NCBI GenBank assembly: GCA_946800325.1 | Contig: OX326960.1 | Coordinates: 38,819,842 to 38,883,841 of the forward strand | DNA length: 64,000 bases | Direction: 5' to 3' | DNA from: Luzula sylvatica | Taxonomy: Eukaryota > Streptophyta > Magnoliopsida > Poales > Juncaceae | In this document: piece by piece, positions 35,701 through 48,064 of the stretch | How the letters are laid out: each line of letters opens with the position of its first letter | Numbering within the stretch: the first letter of the stretch is position 1 | The notes under the pieces: generated by a model | Database searches by the model: none | Seen by the model: only the letters and a program-made list of their open reading frames with translations | Told to the model about the DNA's origin: nothing | Translations under genes and position numbers: made by a program

Positions 35701-38700
35701 GAATTGTATGAATCAAAAAAGAAACTTTCTTAGTGTTTGTAAAATTTGGTGAAAAGTTACGTAGTGAAAGATACGATACAAATGATCTAAAAACACGTTA
35801 TTTGAACTCCTCAAAACGTAAAAAGATTGCTATGAATAGAATATAAAAGTTTCTTAGTGTTTGTACAATTTGGTACAAAATTATGTAGTAAAAGATTCAA
35901 TCCAAACCATCTGAAAAAACAAGTTATTTGGGCTCCTCAGAGAGTTATAAGATTGTTAAGAATCGTAAAACAAACTTTCTTAGTGTTTGTAAAATTGGGT
36001 GAAAAGTTACGTAGTAGTGAAAGATAATATAAAAATGATCTAAAAACACGTTATTTGAACTTCTCAAAACGTAAAAAGATTGCTATGAATCGAAAAGAAA
36101 ACTTTCTTAGTGTTTGTACAATTTGGTGTAAAGTTACGTCGTAAAATATTCGATCCAAACCATCTAAAAAACAAGTTATTTGGGCTCCTCAGAGTGTTAT
36201 AAGATTGCTAAGAATTTGGTGAAATTTGGTGAAATTTGGTAAAAGGTTATGTAGTGAAAGATTCGATTCAAACGATCTAAAAACACGTTATTTGAACTCC
36301 TCGATGCGTAAAAAGTTTGGTATGAATCGAATCGAAAACATTCTTAGTGTTTGTACAATTTGGTGAAAAGTTACGTAGTAAAACATTCGATCCAAACCAT
36401 CTCAAAACACGTTATTTCGACTCCTCGTAGCGTTAAAGAAATTGTATGAATGGAAAAACAAACTTTCTTAGTGTTTGTAAAATTTGGGGAAAAATTACGT
36501 AGTGAAACATACGATACAAATGATCTAAAAACACGTTATTTGAATTCCACAAAACGTAAAAAGATTGTTATGAATCGAAAAGAAAACTTTCTTAGTGTTT
36601 GGACAATTTGTTGAAAAGTTACGTCGTAAAAGATTCGATCCAAATCATCTCAAAAATAAGTTATTTGGGCTCCTCAGAGAGTCATAAGATTGTTATGAAT
36701 CTAAAAACACACTTTCTTAGTGTTTGTAAAATTTGGTGAAAAGTTACGTGGTGAAAGATACGATACAAAGGATCTAAAAACACGTTATTTGAACTCCTCG
36801 ATACGTAAAAAGATTGGTATGAATCGAATTGAAAACATTCTTAGTGTTTGTACAATTTGGTGAAAAGTTACGTAGTAAAACATTCGATCCAAACCATCTC
36901 AAAACACGTTATTTGGATTCCTCATAGAGTTAAAAGAATTGTATGAATCGAAAAACAAACTTTCTTAGTGTTTGTAAAATTTGGTGAAAAGTTATGTAGT
37001 AAAATATACGATACAAATGATCTAAAAACATGTCATTTGAACTCCTCAAAACGTAAAAATATTGCTATGAATCGAATAGAAAACTTTCTTAGTGTTTATA
37101 CAATTTGGTGCAAAATTACGTTGTACGAGATTCGATCCAAACCGTCTCAAAAACAAGTTATTTGGGCTCCTCAGAGAGTTATAAGATTGTTATGAATCTA
37201 AAAACAAACTTTCTTAGTTTTTGTAAAATTTGGTGAAAAGTTACGTAGTGAAAGATACGATACAAAGGATCTAAAAACACGTTATTTGAACTCCTCGATA
37301 CGTAAAAAGATTGGTATGAATCGAATTGAAAACATTGTTAGTGTTTGTACAATTTGGGGAAAAGTTACGTAGTAAAACATTCGATCCAAACCATCTCAAA
37401 ACAAGTTATTTCTGCTCCTCATAGAGTTATAAGATTGTTATGATTCGAAAAACAAACTTTCTTAGCGTTTGTAAAATTTGGTGAAAAGTTATGTTGTAAA
37501 AGATACGATACAAATGATCTAAAAACACGTTATTTGAACTCCTCAAAACGTAAAATGATTGATATGAATAGAATATAAAACTTTCTTAGTATTTGTACGA
37601 TTTGGTGAAAAGTTACGTCATAACACATTCGATCCAAACCATCTCAAAAGCAAGTTATTTGGCCTCCTCAGAGTGTTATAATATTGCTAAGAATCGAAAA
37701 ACAAACTTTCTTAGTGTTTCTAAAATTTGGTGAAAAGTTATGTAGTGAAAGATACGATACAAATGATCTAAAGACACGCTACTTGAACTCCTGAAAACGT
37801 AAAAAGGTTGCTTCGAATCGAATAGAAATCTTTCTTAGTGTTTATACAATTTGGTGCAAAATTACGTAGTAAGAGATTCGATCCAAACCATCTCAAAATC
37901 AAGTTATTTGGGCTCCTCAGAGAGTAAGATAGTTATGAATGGGAAAACAAACTTTCTTAGTGTTTTTAAAATTTGATGAAAACTTACGTAGTGAAAGATA
38001 TGATACAAAAGATCTAAAAACACGTTATTTGAACTCCTCAATACGTAAAAAGATTGCTATGAATCAATATGAAAACTTTCTTAGTGTTTGTTCAAGTTGG
38101 TGCAAAATTACGTAGTAAAAGATTCGATCCAAATTGTAATGAATCTAAAAACAAACTTTCTTAGTGTTTGTTAAATATGGTGAAAAGTTACATAGTGAAA
38201 GATACGATACAAAGGATCTAAAAACACGTTATTTGAACTCCTCGATACGTCAAAAGATTGGTATGAATCGAATTGAAAACATTCTTGGTGTTTGTACAAT
38301 TTGGTGAAAAGTTGCATAGTAAAACATTCGATCCAAACCATCTCAAAACACGTTATTTGGACTCCTCATAGCGTTAAAAGAATAGTATGAATTAAAAAAC
38401 AAACTTTCTTAGTGTTTGTAAAATTTGGCGAAAAGTTACGTTGTGAAAGATACGATACAAATGATCTAAAATCACGTTATTCGAACTCCACTAAACGTAA
38501 AAAGATTGCTATGAATTGAAAAGAAAAAACTTTCTTAGTTTTTGTACAATTTGGTGAAAATTTACGTCGTAAAATATTCGATCCAAACCATCTCAAAAAC
38601 AAGTTATTTCGGCTCCTCAGAGAGTAATAAGATTGCTAAGAATCGAAAATCCAACTTTCTTAGTGTTTGTAAAATTTGGTTAAAAGTTAGGTAGTAAAAG

Positions 38701-41700
38701 ATACGATACAAATGATCTAAAAATACGTTATCTGAACTCCTCAAAACGTAAAAAGATTGCTATGAATCGAACAGAAAACTTTATTAGTGTTTGTACAATT
38801 TGGTACAAAATTATGTAGTAAAAGATTCGATCCAAACCATCTCAAAACAAGTTATTTGGGCTCCTCAGAGAGTTATAAGATTGTTATGAATCGAAAAACA
38901 AACTTTCTTAGTGTCTGTAAAATTGGGTCAAAAGTTACGTAGTGAAAGATACGATACAAATGATCTAAAAACACGTTATTTGAACTCCTCAAAACGTAAA
39001 AAGATTCCTATGAATCGAAAAGAAAAGTTTCTTAGTGTTTGTACAATTTGGTGAAAAGTTACGTCGTAAAAGATTCAATCCAAACCAAATCAAAAACAAG
39101 TTATTTCGGCTCCTCAGAGAGTTATAAGATTGTTACGAATCGAAAATCAAACTTTCTTAGCGTTTGTAAAATTTGGTGAAAAGTTATGTTGTAAAAGATA
39201 CGATACAAATGATCTAAAAACAAGTTATTTGAACTCCTCAAAACGTAAAAAGATTGTTATGAATCGAAAAACAAACTTTCTTAGTGTCTGTAAAATTGGG
39301 TGAAAAGTTACGTAGTGAAAGATACAATACAAATGATCTAAAAACACGTTATTTGAACTCCTCAAAACGTAAAAATATTCCTATGAATCGAAAAGAAAAG
39401 TTTCTTAGTGTTTGTACAATTTGGTGAAATGTTACGTCGTAAAAGATTCGATCCAAACCATCTAAAAAACAAGTCATTTGGGCTCCTCAGAGTGTTATAA
39501 GTTTGCTAAGAATCGAAAAACAAACTTTCTTAGTGTTTGTAAAATTTGGTGAAAAGTTACGTAGTGAAAGATACGATACAAATGATCTGAAAACACATTA
39601 TTTGAACTCCTCAAAACGTAAAAAGATTGGTACGAATCGAAAAGAAAGGTTTCTTAGTGTTTGAACAATTTGGTGCAAAATTACGTAGTAAAAGATTCGA
39701 TCCAAACCATCTCAAAAACAAGTTATTTGGGCTCCTCAGAGAGTTATAAGATTGTTATGAATCTAAAAAAAAATTTCTTAGTGTTTGTAAAATTTGGTGA
39801 AAAATTATGTACTGAAAGATATCATACAAATGATCTAAAAACACGTTATTTAAACTCCTCAAAACGTAAAAAGATTGCTATGTATCGAATAGAAAACATT
39901 CTCAGTGTTTATACAATTTGGTGCAAAATTACATAGTAAGAGATTTGATCCAAACCATCTCAAAATAAAGTTATTTGGGCTCCTCAGAGAGTTATAAGAT
40001 TGTTATGAATCGAAAAACAAACTTTCTTAGTGTTTGTAAAATTTGGTGAAAAGTTACGTAGTGAAAGATACGATACAAAGGATCTAAAAACATGTAATTT
40101 GAACTCCTCGATACGTAAAAAGATTGCTATGAATCGAATTGGAAACTTTATTAGTGTTTGTACAATTTGGTGAAAAGTTAAGTAGTAAAACATTCGATCC
40201 ACACCATCTCAAAACACGTTATTTGAACTGCTCATAGCGTTAAAAGAATTGTATGAATCAAAAAACAAACTTTCTTAGTGGTTGTAAAATTTGGTGAAAA
40301 GTAACGTAGTGAAAGATACGATACAAATGATCTAAAAACACGTTATTTGAACTCCTCAAAACGTAAAAAGATTGCTATGAATCGAAAAGAAAACTTTCTT
40401 AGTGTTTGTACAATTTGGTGAAAAGTTACGTCGTAAAAGATTCGATCCAAACAATATTAAAAACAAGTTATTTGGGTTCATCAGAGAGTTATAAGATTGT
40501 TATGAATCGAAAAACAAACTTTCTTAGTGTATGTAAAATTGGGTGAAAAGTTACGTAGTGAAAGATACAATAAAAATAATCTAAAAACACGCTATTTGAA
40601 CTCCTCAAAACGTAAAAAGATTCCTATGAATCGAAAAGAAAAGTTTCTTAGTGTTTGTACAATTTGGTGAAAAGTTACGTCGTAAAAGATTCGATCCAAA
40701 CCGACTCAAAAACAAGTTATTTGGGCTCCTCAGAGAGTTATAAGATTGCTAAGAATCGAAAAACAAACTTTCTTAGTGTTTGTAAAATTTGCTGAAAAGT
40801 TATGTTGTAAAAGATACGATACAAATGATCTAAAAACACGTTATTTGAACTCCTCAAAACGTAAAAAGATTGTTATGAATCGAAAAAAAAACTTTCTTAG
40901 TGTTTGTACAATTTGGTGAAAAGTTACGTCGTAAAAGATTCGATCCGAACCATCTCAAAAACAAGTTATTTGGGCTCCTCAGAGAGTTATAAGATTGTTA
41001 TGAATCAAAAAACAAACTTTGTTAGTGTTCGTAAAATTTGGTGAAAAGTTACGTAGTGTAAGATATGATACAAATGATCTAAAAACACGTTATTTGAACT
41101 CCTCAGTACGTAAAAAGATTGCTATGAATCGAATAGAAAACGTTCTTAGTGTTTGTACAATTTGGTGAAAAGTTACGTCGTAAAAGAATCGGTCCAAACC
41201 ATCTCAAACACAAGTTATTTCCGCTCCTCAGAGAGTTATATGATTGTAATGAATCGAAAAACAAACTTTCTTAGCGTTTGTAAAATTTGGTGAAAAGTTA
41301 TGTAGTAAAAGATACGATACAAATGATCTAAAAACACGTTATTTGAACTCCTCAAAACGTAAAAAGATTGCTATGAATCGAATTGAAAACTTTCTTAGTG
41401 TTTGTACAATTTGGTGAAAAGTTAAGGAGTAAAACATTCGATCCCCGCCATCTCGAAACACGTTATTTGGACTCCTCGTAGCAATAAAAGAATTGTATGA
41501 ATCAAAAAAGAAACTTTCTTAGTGTTTGTAAAATTTGGTGAAAAGTTACGTAGTGAAAGATACGATACAAATGATCTAAAAACACGTTATTTGAACTCCT
41601 CAAAACGTAAAAAGATCGCTATGAATAGAATATAAAAGTTTCTTAGTGTTTGTACAATTTGGTACAAAATTATGTAGTAAAAGATTCGATCCAAACCATC

Positions 41701-42480
41701 TGAAAAAACAAGTTATTTGGGCTCCTCAGAGAGTTCTAAGATTGTTAAGAATCGAAAAACAAACTTTCTTAGTGTTTGTAAAATTGGGTGAAAAGTTACG
41801 TAGTAGTGAAAGATAATATAAAAATGATCTAAAATCACGTTATTTGAACTTCTCAAAACGTAAAAAGATTGCTATGAATCGAAAAGAAAACTTTCTTAGT
41901 GTTTGTACAATTTGGTGTAAAGTTACGTCGTAAAATATTCGATCCAAACCATCTAAAAAAACAAGTTATTTGGGCTCCTCAGAGTGTTATAAGATTGCTA
42001 AGAATTTGGTGAAATTTGGTGAAATTTGGTAAAAGGTTATGTAGTGAAAGATTCGATTCAAACGATCTAAAAACACGTTATTTGAACTCTTCGATGCGTA
42101 AAAAGTTTGGTATGAATCGATTTGAAAACATTCTTAGTGTTTGTACAATTTGGTGAAAAGTTACGTAGTAAAACATTCGATCCAAACCATCTCAAAACAC
42201 GTTATTTCGACTCCTCGTAGCGTTAAAGAATTTGTATGAATGGAAAAACAAACTTTCTTAGTGTTTGTAAAATTTGGGGAAAAATTACGTAGTGAAACAT
42301 ACGATACAAATGATCTAAAAACACGTTATTTGAATTCCACAAAACGTAAAAAGATTGTTATGAATCGAAAAGAAAACTTTCTTAGTGTTTGGACAATTTG
42401 TTGAAAAGTTACGTCGTAAAAGATTCGATCCAAATCATCTCGAAAACAAGTTATTTGGGCTCCTCAGAGAGTTATAAGAT
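32760..42480 (+). repeat. Segmental duplication inside the satellite, 3.9-kb copies 5.79 kb apart
   Basis: Copies span about 32760-36690 and 38540-42480. Unique markers keep the offset: TAGTAGTGAAAGATAATAT at 36011 and 41800 (5,789) and a GAATTTGGTGAAATTTGG triplet at about 36212 and 42002 (5,790). Earlier in the copies the offset is 5,776, and the change is explained by a 14-bp deletion of CTCCTCAGAGAGTT near 33957 in the first copy. About 1.85 kb of non-duplicated satellite lies between. A further block, 26581-26860, matches 38341-38620 (offset 11,760). Confidence 0.8.
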
Positions 42481-45199
42481 TGCTAAGAATCGAAAAACAA
42501 ACTTTCTTAGTCTTTGCAAAATTTGCTGAAAAGTTATGTAGTAAAAGATACGATACAAATGATCTAAAAACACGTTATTTGAAGTCCTCAAAATGTAAAA
42601 AGATTGCTATGAATCGAAAAGAAAATTTTCTTAGTGTTTGTACAATTTGGTGAAAAGTAACGTCGTAAAAGATTCGATCCAAACCATCTCAAAAACAAGT
42701 TATTTGGGCTCCTCAGAGAAGTTATAAGATTGTTATGAATCAAAAAACAAACTTTCTTAGTATTTGTAAAATTTGGTGAAAAGTTACGTATTGAAAGATA
42801 TGATACAAATGATCTAAAAACACGTTATTTGAACTCCTCAAAACGTAAAATGATTGCTATGAATCGAATAGAAAACTTTCTTAGTGTTAATACAATTTGG
42901 TGCAAAATTACGTAGTAAGAGATTCGATCCAAACCATCTCAAAATAAAGTTATTTGGGCTCCTCAGAGAGTTATAAGATTGTTATGAATCGAAAAAAAAA
43001 CTCTCTTAGTGTTTGTAAAATTTGGTGAAAAGTTACGTAGTGAAAGATATTGTACAAAGGATCTAAAACATGTTATTTGAACTCCTCAATACGTAAAAAG
43101 ATTGCTATGAATCGAATTGAAAACTTTCTTAGTGTTTGTACAATTTTGTGAAATGTTAAGTAGTAAAACATTCGATCGACACCATCTCAAAACACGTTAT
43201 TTGGACTCCTCATAGCGTTAAAAGAATTGTATGAATCAAAAAACAAACTTTCTTAGTGTTTGTAAAATTTGGTGAAAAGTTACGTAGTGAAAGATACGAT
43301 ACAAATGATCTTAAAACACGTTATTTGAACTCCTCAAAACGTAAAAAGATTGCTATGAATCGAAAAGAAATCTTTCTTAGTGTTTGTACAATTTGGTGAA
43401 AATTTATGTCGTATAAGATTCGATCCAAACCATCTCAAAAACAAGTTATTTCGGCTCCTCCGAGAGTTATAAGATTGTAATGAATCGAAAAACAAACTTT
43501 CTTAGTGTTTGTAAAATTTGGTGAAAAGTTACGTAGTGAAAGATACGATACAAATGATCTAAAAACACGTTATTTGAACTCCACAAAACGTAAAAAGATT
43601 GCTATGAATCTAAAAGAAAACTTTCTTAGTGTTTGTACAATTTGGTGAAAATTTACGTCGTAAAAGATTCGATCCAAACCATCTCAAAAACAAGTTATTT
43701 GGGCTCCTCGGAGAGTTATAAGATTGCTAAGAATCGAAAAACAAACTTTCTTAGTGTTTGCAAAATTTGCTGAAAAGTTATGTAGTCAAAGATACGATAC
43801 AAATGATCTAAAAACACGTTATTTGAACTCCTCAAAACGTAAAAAGATTGCTATGAATCGAATATAAAACTTTCTTAGTGTTTGTACAATTTGGTGAAAA
43901 GTTACGTCGTAAAAGATTCGATCCAAACCATCTCAAAAACAAGTTATTTGGGCTCCTCAGAGTGTTATAAGATTGCTAAGAATCGAAAAACAAACTTTCT
44001 TAGTGTTTGTAAAATTTGGTGAAAAGTTATGTAGTGAAAGATACGATACAAATGATCTAAAAACACGTTATTTAAAGTCCTCAAAACGTAAAAAGATTGC
44101 TATGAATCGAATAGAAAACTTTCTTAGTGTTTATACAATTTGGTGCAAAATTACGTAGTAAGAGATTCGATCCAAACCATCTCAAAATCAAGTTAATTGG
44201 GCTCCTCAGAGAGTTATAAGATTGTTATGAATCGAAAAACAAACTTTCTTAGTGTTTGCAAAATTTGCTGAAAACTTGCGTAGTGAAAGATACGATACAA
44301 ATGATCTAAAACACGTTATTTGAACTCCTCAAAACGTAAAAAGATTGCTATGAATCGAATTGAAAACTTTCTTAGTGTTTGTACAATTTGGTGCAAAATT
44401 ACGTAGTAAAAGATTCGATCCAAACCATCTCAAAAACAAGTTATTTGGGCTCCTCGGAGAGTTATAAGATTGTTATGAATCTAAAAACAAACTTTCTTTG
44501 TGCTTGTAAAATTTGGTGAAAAGTTACGTAGTGAAAGATACGATACAAATGATCTAAAAACACGTTATTTGTACTCCACAAAACGTAAAAAGATTGGTAT
44601 GAATCGAATTGAAAACTTTCTTAGTGTTTGTACAATTTGGTGAAAAGTTACGTAGGGAAAGATACGATACAAAGGATCTAAAAACATGTTATTTGAACTC
44701 CTCAATACGTAAAAAGATTGCTATGAATTGAATCGGAAACTTTCTTAGTGTTTGTACAATTTGGTGAAAAGTTAAGTAGTAAAACATTCGATCCACACCA
44801 TCGCAAAACACGTTATTTGGACTCGTCATTGCGTTAAAAGAATTGTATGAATAAAAAAACAAACTTTCTTAGTGTTTGCAAAATTTGGTGAAAAGTTACG
44901 TAGTGAAAGATACGATACAAATGATCTAAAAACACATTATTTGAACTCCTCAAAGCATAAAAAGATTGCTATGAATCGAAAAGAAAACTTTATTTGTGTT
45001 TGTACAATTGAATTAATAGTTATGTAGTAAAAGATACGTTACAAATGATCTAAAAACACGTTATTTGAACTCCTCAAACCGTAAATAAATTGCTAGAAAT
45101 CGAAAAGAAAACTTTCATAGTGTTTGTACAATTTGGTGAAAAGTTACGTAGTTAAAGATTCGATCCAAACCATCTCAAAAACACATTATTTGGGCTCTT

Positions 45200-46468
45200 T
45201 ATTTCGAAAATTTGTTGGTTCGCAATAGGAGTGGGGGAGTCAAAATGACATGTTTTTTAGAAAATTTGAGTCGAAATTTTTACGTCACAACTTCTCACGA
45301 GATTGTATGATTTTGGGAGTCCAAATAACAAGATTTCCAATAAATTGGAATCGAAAGTTTTTGCGTCACAACTTTTCATAAGTAATATTATAGAAACATT
45401 GCCAAAACATGTTTATTCACAATTGGCGGACTAGCAATCTATTTAGGCATTGGGGAGTCAAATTAACGTGTTCTTGAGAATGCTCGTATCTAAACTTTTA
45501 CGACAGAACTATTCTCAAGTTTGTAAAAACAATACGAAATTCGGTTTATTCATAATAAGCGGTCCTAGACATCTATTTGGAGTTGGGGAATCGAAATAAC
45601 ACGTTTTTTTGAATATTTCAATCCAAAGTTTTACATCACAACTTTTGACTAAATTGTGGAAACATTTTAAAAGTTTGTTGGTTCACAATAGCAAGTCTTA
45701 GACATCTATTTAGGAGTGGGGGAGTCTAAATAACATGTTTTTGAGAAAAATTGAATCGAAAGTGTTTACGTCACAACTTCTCACGAGATAGTAGAAACAT
45801 AGTGAAAGTTTTTTTATTCGTAATAGGAGGTCTTAGGCATCTATTTATTATTTTGGGAGTCCAAATAACATATTTTCCAGCAAATTTGAATCGAAAGTTT
45901 TTGCGTCACAACTTTTCATAAGATTATAGAAATATTTCCAAAACTTGTTTATTCACAATACACGGACTTGGCAATCTATTTAGGCATTGGGGATTAAAAT
46001 TAACGTGTTTAGAATGTTTGTATCAAAAATTTTACGACACAACTATTCTCAAGACTGTAAAAATATTATGAAATTTGATTTATTCATAATAAGCGGTCCT
46101 AGACATCTATTTGGAGTTTAGGAATCCAAATAACATGTTTTTGAGAAAATTTGAATCGAAAGTTTTACGTCATAACTTTCGAAAAAATTGTAGAAACATT
46201 TTGAAATTTTATTGGTACGCAATAGACAATCTTAGACATCTATTTCGGGGTGGAGGAATCAAAATAACGTATTTTTGAGAAAATTTGGATCGAAAGTTTT
46301 TACGTCACAACTTCTCACGAGATTGTAGAAACATTGTGAAACTTTTTTTATTCGTAATAGGATGACTTAGACATCTATTTGGGACTTTGGAAGTCTAAAT
46401 AACGTGTTTTCCAACAAATTTGAATCGAAAGTTTTTACGTCTCAACTTCTCACGAGATTGTACAAACT
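45200..46468 (-). repeat. Inverted, diverged satellite monomers (about 135 bp)
   Basis: At about 45199 the direct array stops in TTTGGGCTC, and the sequence continues with reverse-complement monomers of the same family. For example ACGTCACAACTTCTCACGAG corresponds to the complement of CTTGTGAAAAGTT.CGT. A 540-bp higher-order period of four monomers is visible: ATTTTGGGAGTCC lies at 45310 and 45850, followed by the same order of private words (GCATTGGGGA, AATAAGCGGTCCTAGAC). Monomers are much more diverged than in the core. Confidence 0.85.
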
Positions 46469-47954
46469 TGTTTAAAGTTGTGTTGTAAACTTTTCGTACA
46501 AATGTTCTTAAAAAATGTTATTTAGACTTTTCATGGCCTAAATAGATAGTCGAGACCACTTATTGCGAAAAAATAAAAAGTTGTAATGTTTCTAAAATCT
46601 TGTGAAAATTTGTGTCGTAAAACGTTTTATACAAATTTCTTAAATACATGTTATTTGGAAGTCTCCAGGCCGAAAAAAATTGTTTTGACCGCTTATTGCG
46701 AAGAAACAAACTTTCGTTGTGATTCTATAAACTTGTGAGAAGGTATGCCGTAAAACTTTCGATGCAAATTTCTCAAAAACATAGTTTTGTACTTCCCAAG
46801 GCCTAAATAGATTGCTAATACCGCTTTGTTGCGGAAAAACAAATTGTAATTTTTGTAATGTTTGTACAATCTGGTGAAAGGTTGTGTCACAAAACTTTCC
46901 ATATAAATGTTCTAAAAGACATGTTATTCTGACTATCCAAAACCTAAATAGATTGCCAAGACCGCTTGTTGCGAAAAATCTAGCTTTCTCTATGTATATA
47001 CAATCTTGTGAAAAGTTGTGTCATAAAATTTTCCATATGAGTGTTCTCAAAAACATATTCGGACTTCCCATGGCCTAAATAGATTGTCAAAACCACTTGT
47101 TGCGGAAAATCTAACTTTCTCTATGTATGTACAATCTCGTGAAAAGTTGCATCGTAAAACTTTTTACTAATGTTATAAAAAAAAAATATGTTATTCGGAC
47201 TACCCATGGCCTAAATAAATTGCTACAAACCGCTTATTGCGAAAAAAAAACAAAATTTTATAAGGTTTGTACAATCTTGTGAAAAGTTGTGTCGTAAAAT
47301 TTTCCATACAAATGTTATCAAAAACATGTTATTTAGACTTCCCATGGCCTAAATAGATGGTTGAGACCGCTTATTGTGAAAAAATAAACATCCTTAATGT
47401 TTCTACAATCTTGTGAAAAGTTGTGTCATAAAACAAATTATACAAATTTCTCAAAAACATGTTATTTGGACTCCCCAAGGCCGAAATAGATTAATTTGAC
47501 TGCTTACTGCGTAAAAACAAATTATGCTCGTGTTTCTACAATCTTGTGAAAAATTATGGCGTAAAGTTTCGATAAAATTTTCTAAATAATATGTTTTTGG
47601 ATTCCGCAAGGTCTAGATCGATTCCTTAGACCAGTTATTGCGAAAAAAACGTTTGTAATGTTTGTACAATCTTGTGAAATGTTGCGTCGTAAACTTTCCA
47701 TACAAATGTTTTGCAAAATGTGGTATTCACACTCCTTAAGGCCTAAATAGATTGCCAAAACTGCTTGTGGTGAAAAATCTAGCCAGAGATGTATGTACAA
47801 TCTTGTGAAAATTTGTGTCGTAAAATTTTCCTTACAAACGTTCTAAAAAAACATGGTATTCGGACTTTCCATGGCCTTAATAGATTGCTAAAACAGCTAG
47901 TTGCGAAAAAACAAACTTTTATAATGTTTGTACAATCTTGTGAAAAATTGTGTC
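46469..47954 (+). repeat. Direct, diverged satellite monomers (about 133 bp) at the array edge
   Basis: Orientation flips back near 46469 (GATTGTACAAAC|TTGTTTAAAG). ACAATCTTGTGAAA recurs at 47271, 47405, 47538, 47666, 47797 and 47932, giving spacings of 134, 133, 128, 131 and 135. Each unit carries recognisable family words (GTGTCGTAAAA, ACATGTTATTTGGACT, GCCTAAATAGATTG, TTGCGAAAAAACAAAC). The last monomer breaks off at about 47954, just outside the C53 gene. The frames at 46693-46902 and 46884-47078 are repeat translations. Confidence 0.9.
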
Positions 47955-47997
47955 TAGTAGATAAAATTTGACAACAATATTCACTAGAGTTGTATTC

Positions 47998-48003
47998 TTT
48001 ATT
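47998..48003 (-). terminator. Poly(A) signal of the C53 gene
   Basis: AATAAA on the minus strand, 62 bases after the stop codon. The expected cleavage site falls 10-30 bases further on, so the transcript would end at or next to the satellite edge at 47954. Confidence 0.5.
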
Positions 48004-48064
48004 AAAACCAAAAGAAAATCCGAGAACCTGAAATTAAACAGTAAAAAAATAGTACCCATTTTAA

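Larger units (their letters stand above)
20497..45199 (+). repeat. Tandem satellite block, 124-bp monomer, mostly A/B dimers of 248 bp
   Basis: About 24.7 kb without interruption, roughly 199 monomers. Consecutive TACAATTT words lie 124 bp apart (22601, 22725, 22849, 22973). Two monomer types differ at fixed sites. Type A reads GATACGATACAAATGATC, ...TTTGAACTCCTC, ...GAAAAGAAAAC, GTACAATTTGG. Type B reads GATTCGATCCAAACCATCTC, ...TTTGGGCTCCTCAGAG, ...GAAAAACAAAC, GTAAAATTTGG. From about 26 kb on they alternate regularly. The left 5.5 kb is more mixed and A-rich. The many 60-91 codon frames inside are translations of the repeat; 124 is not a multiple of 3, so frame is lost every unit. Confidence 0.97.

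Noticed and set aside
20497..45199. CRISPR-like array
   Set aside because: There are no unique spacers; the whole unit repeats and drifts together. The host is a plant.
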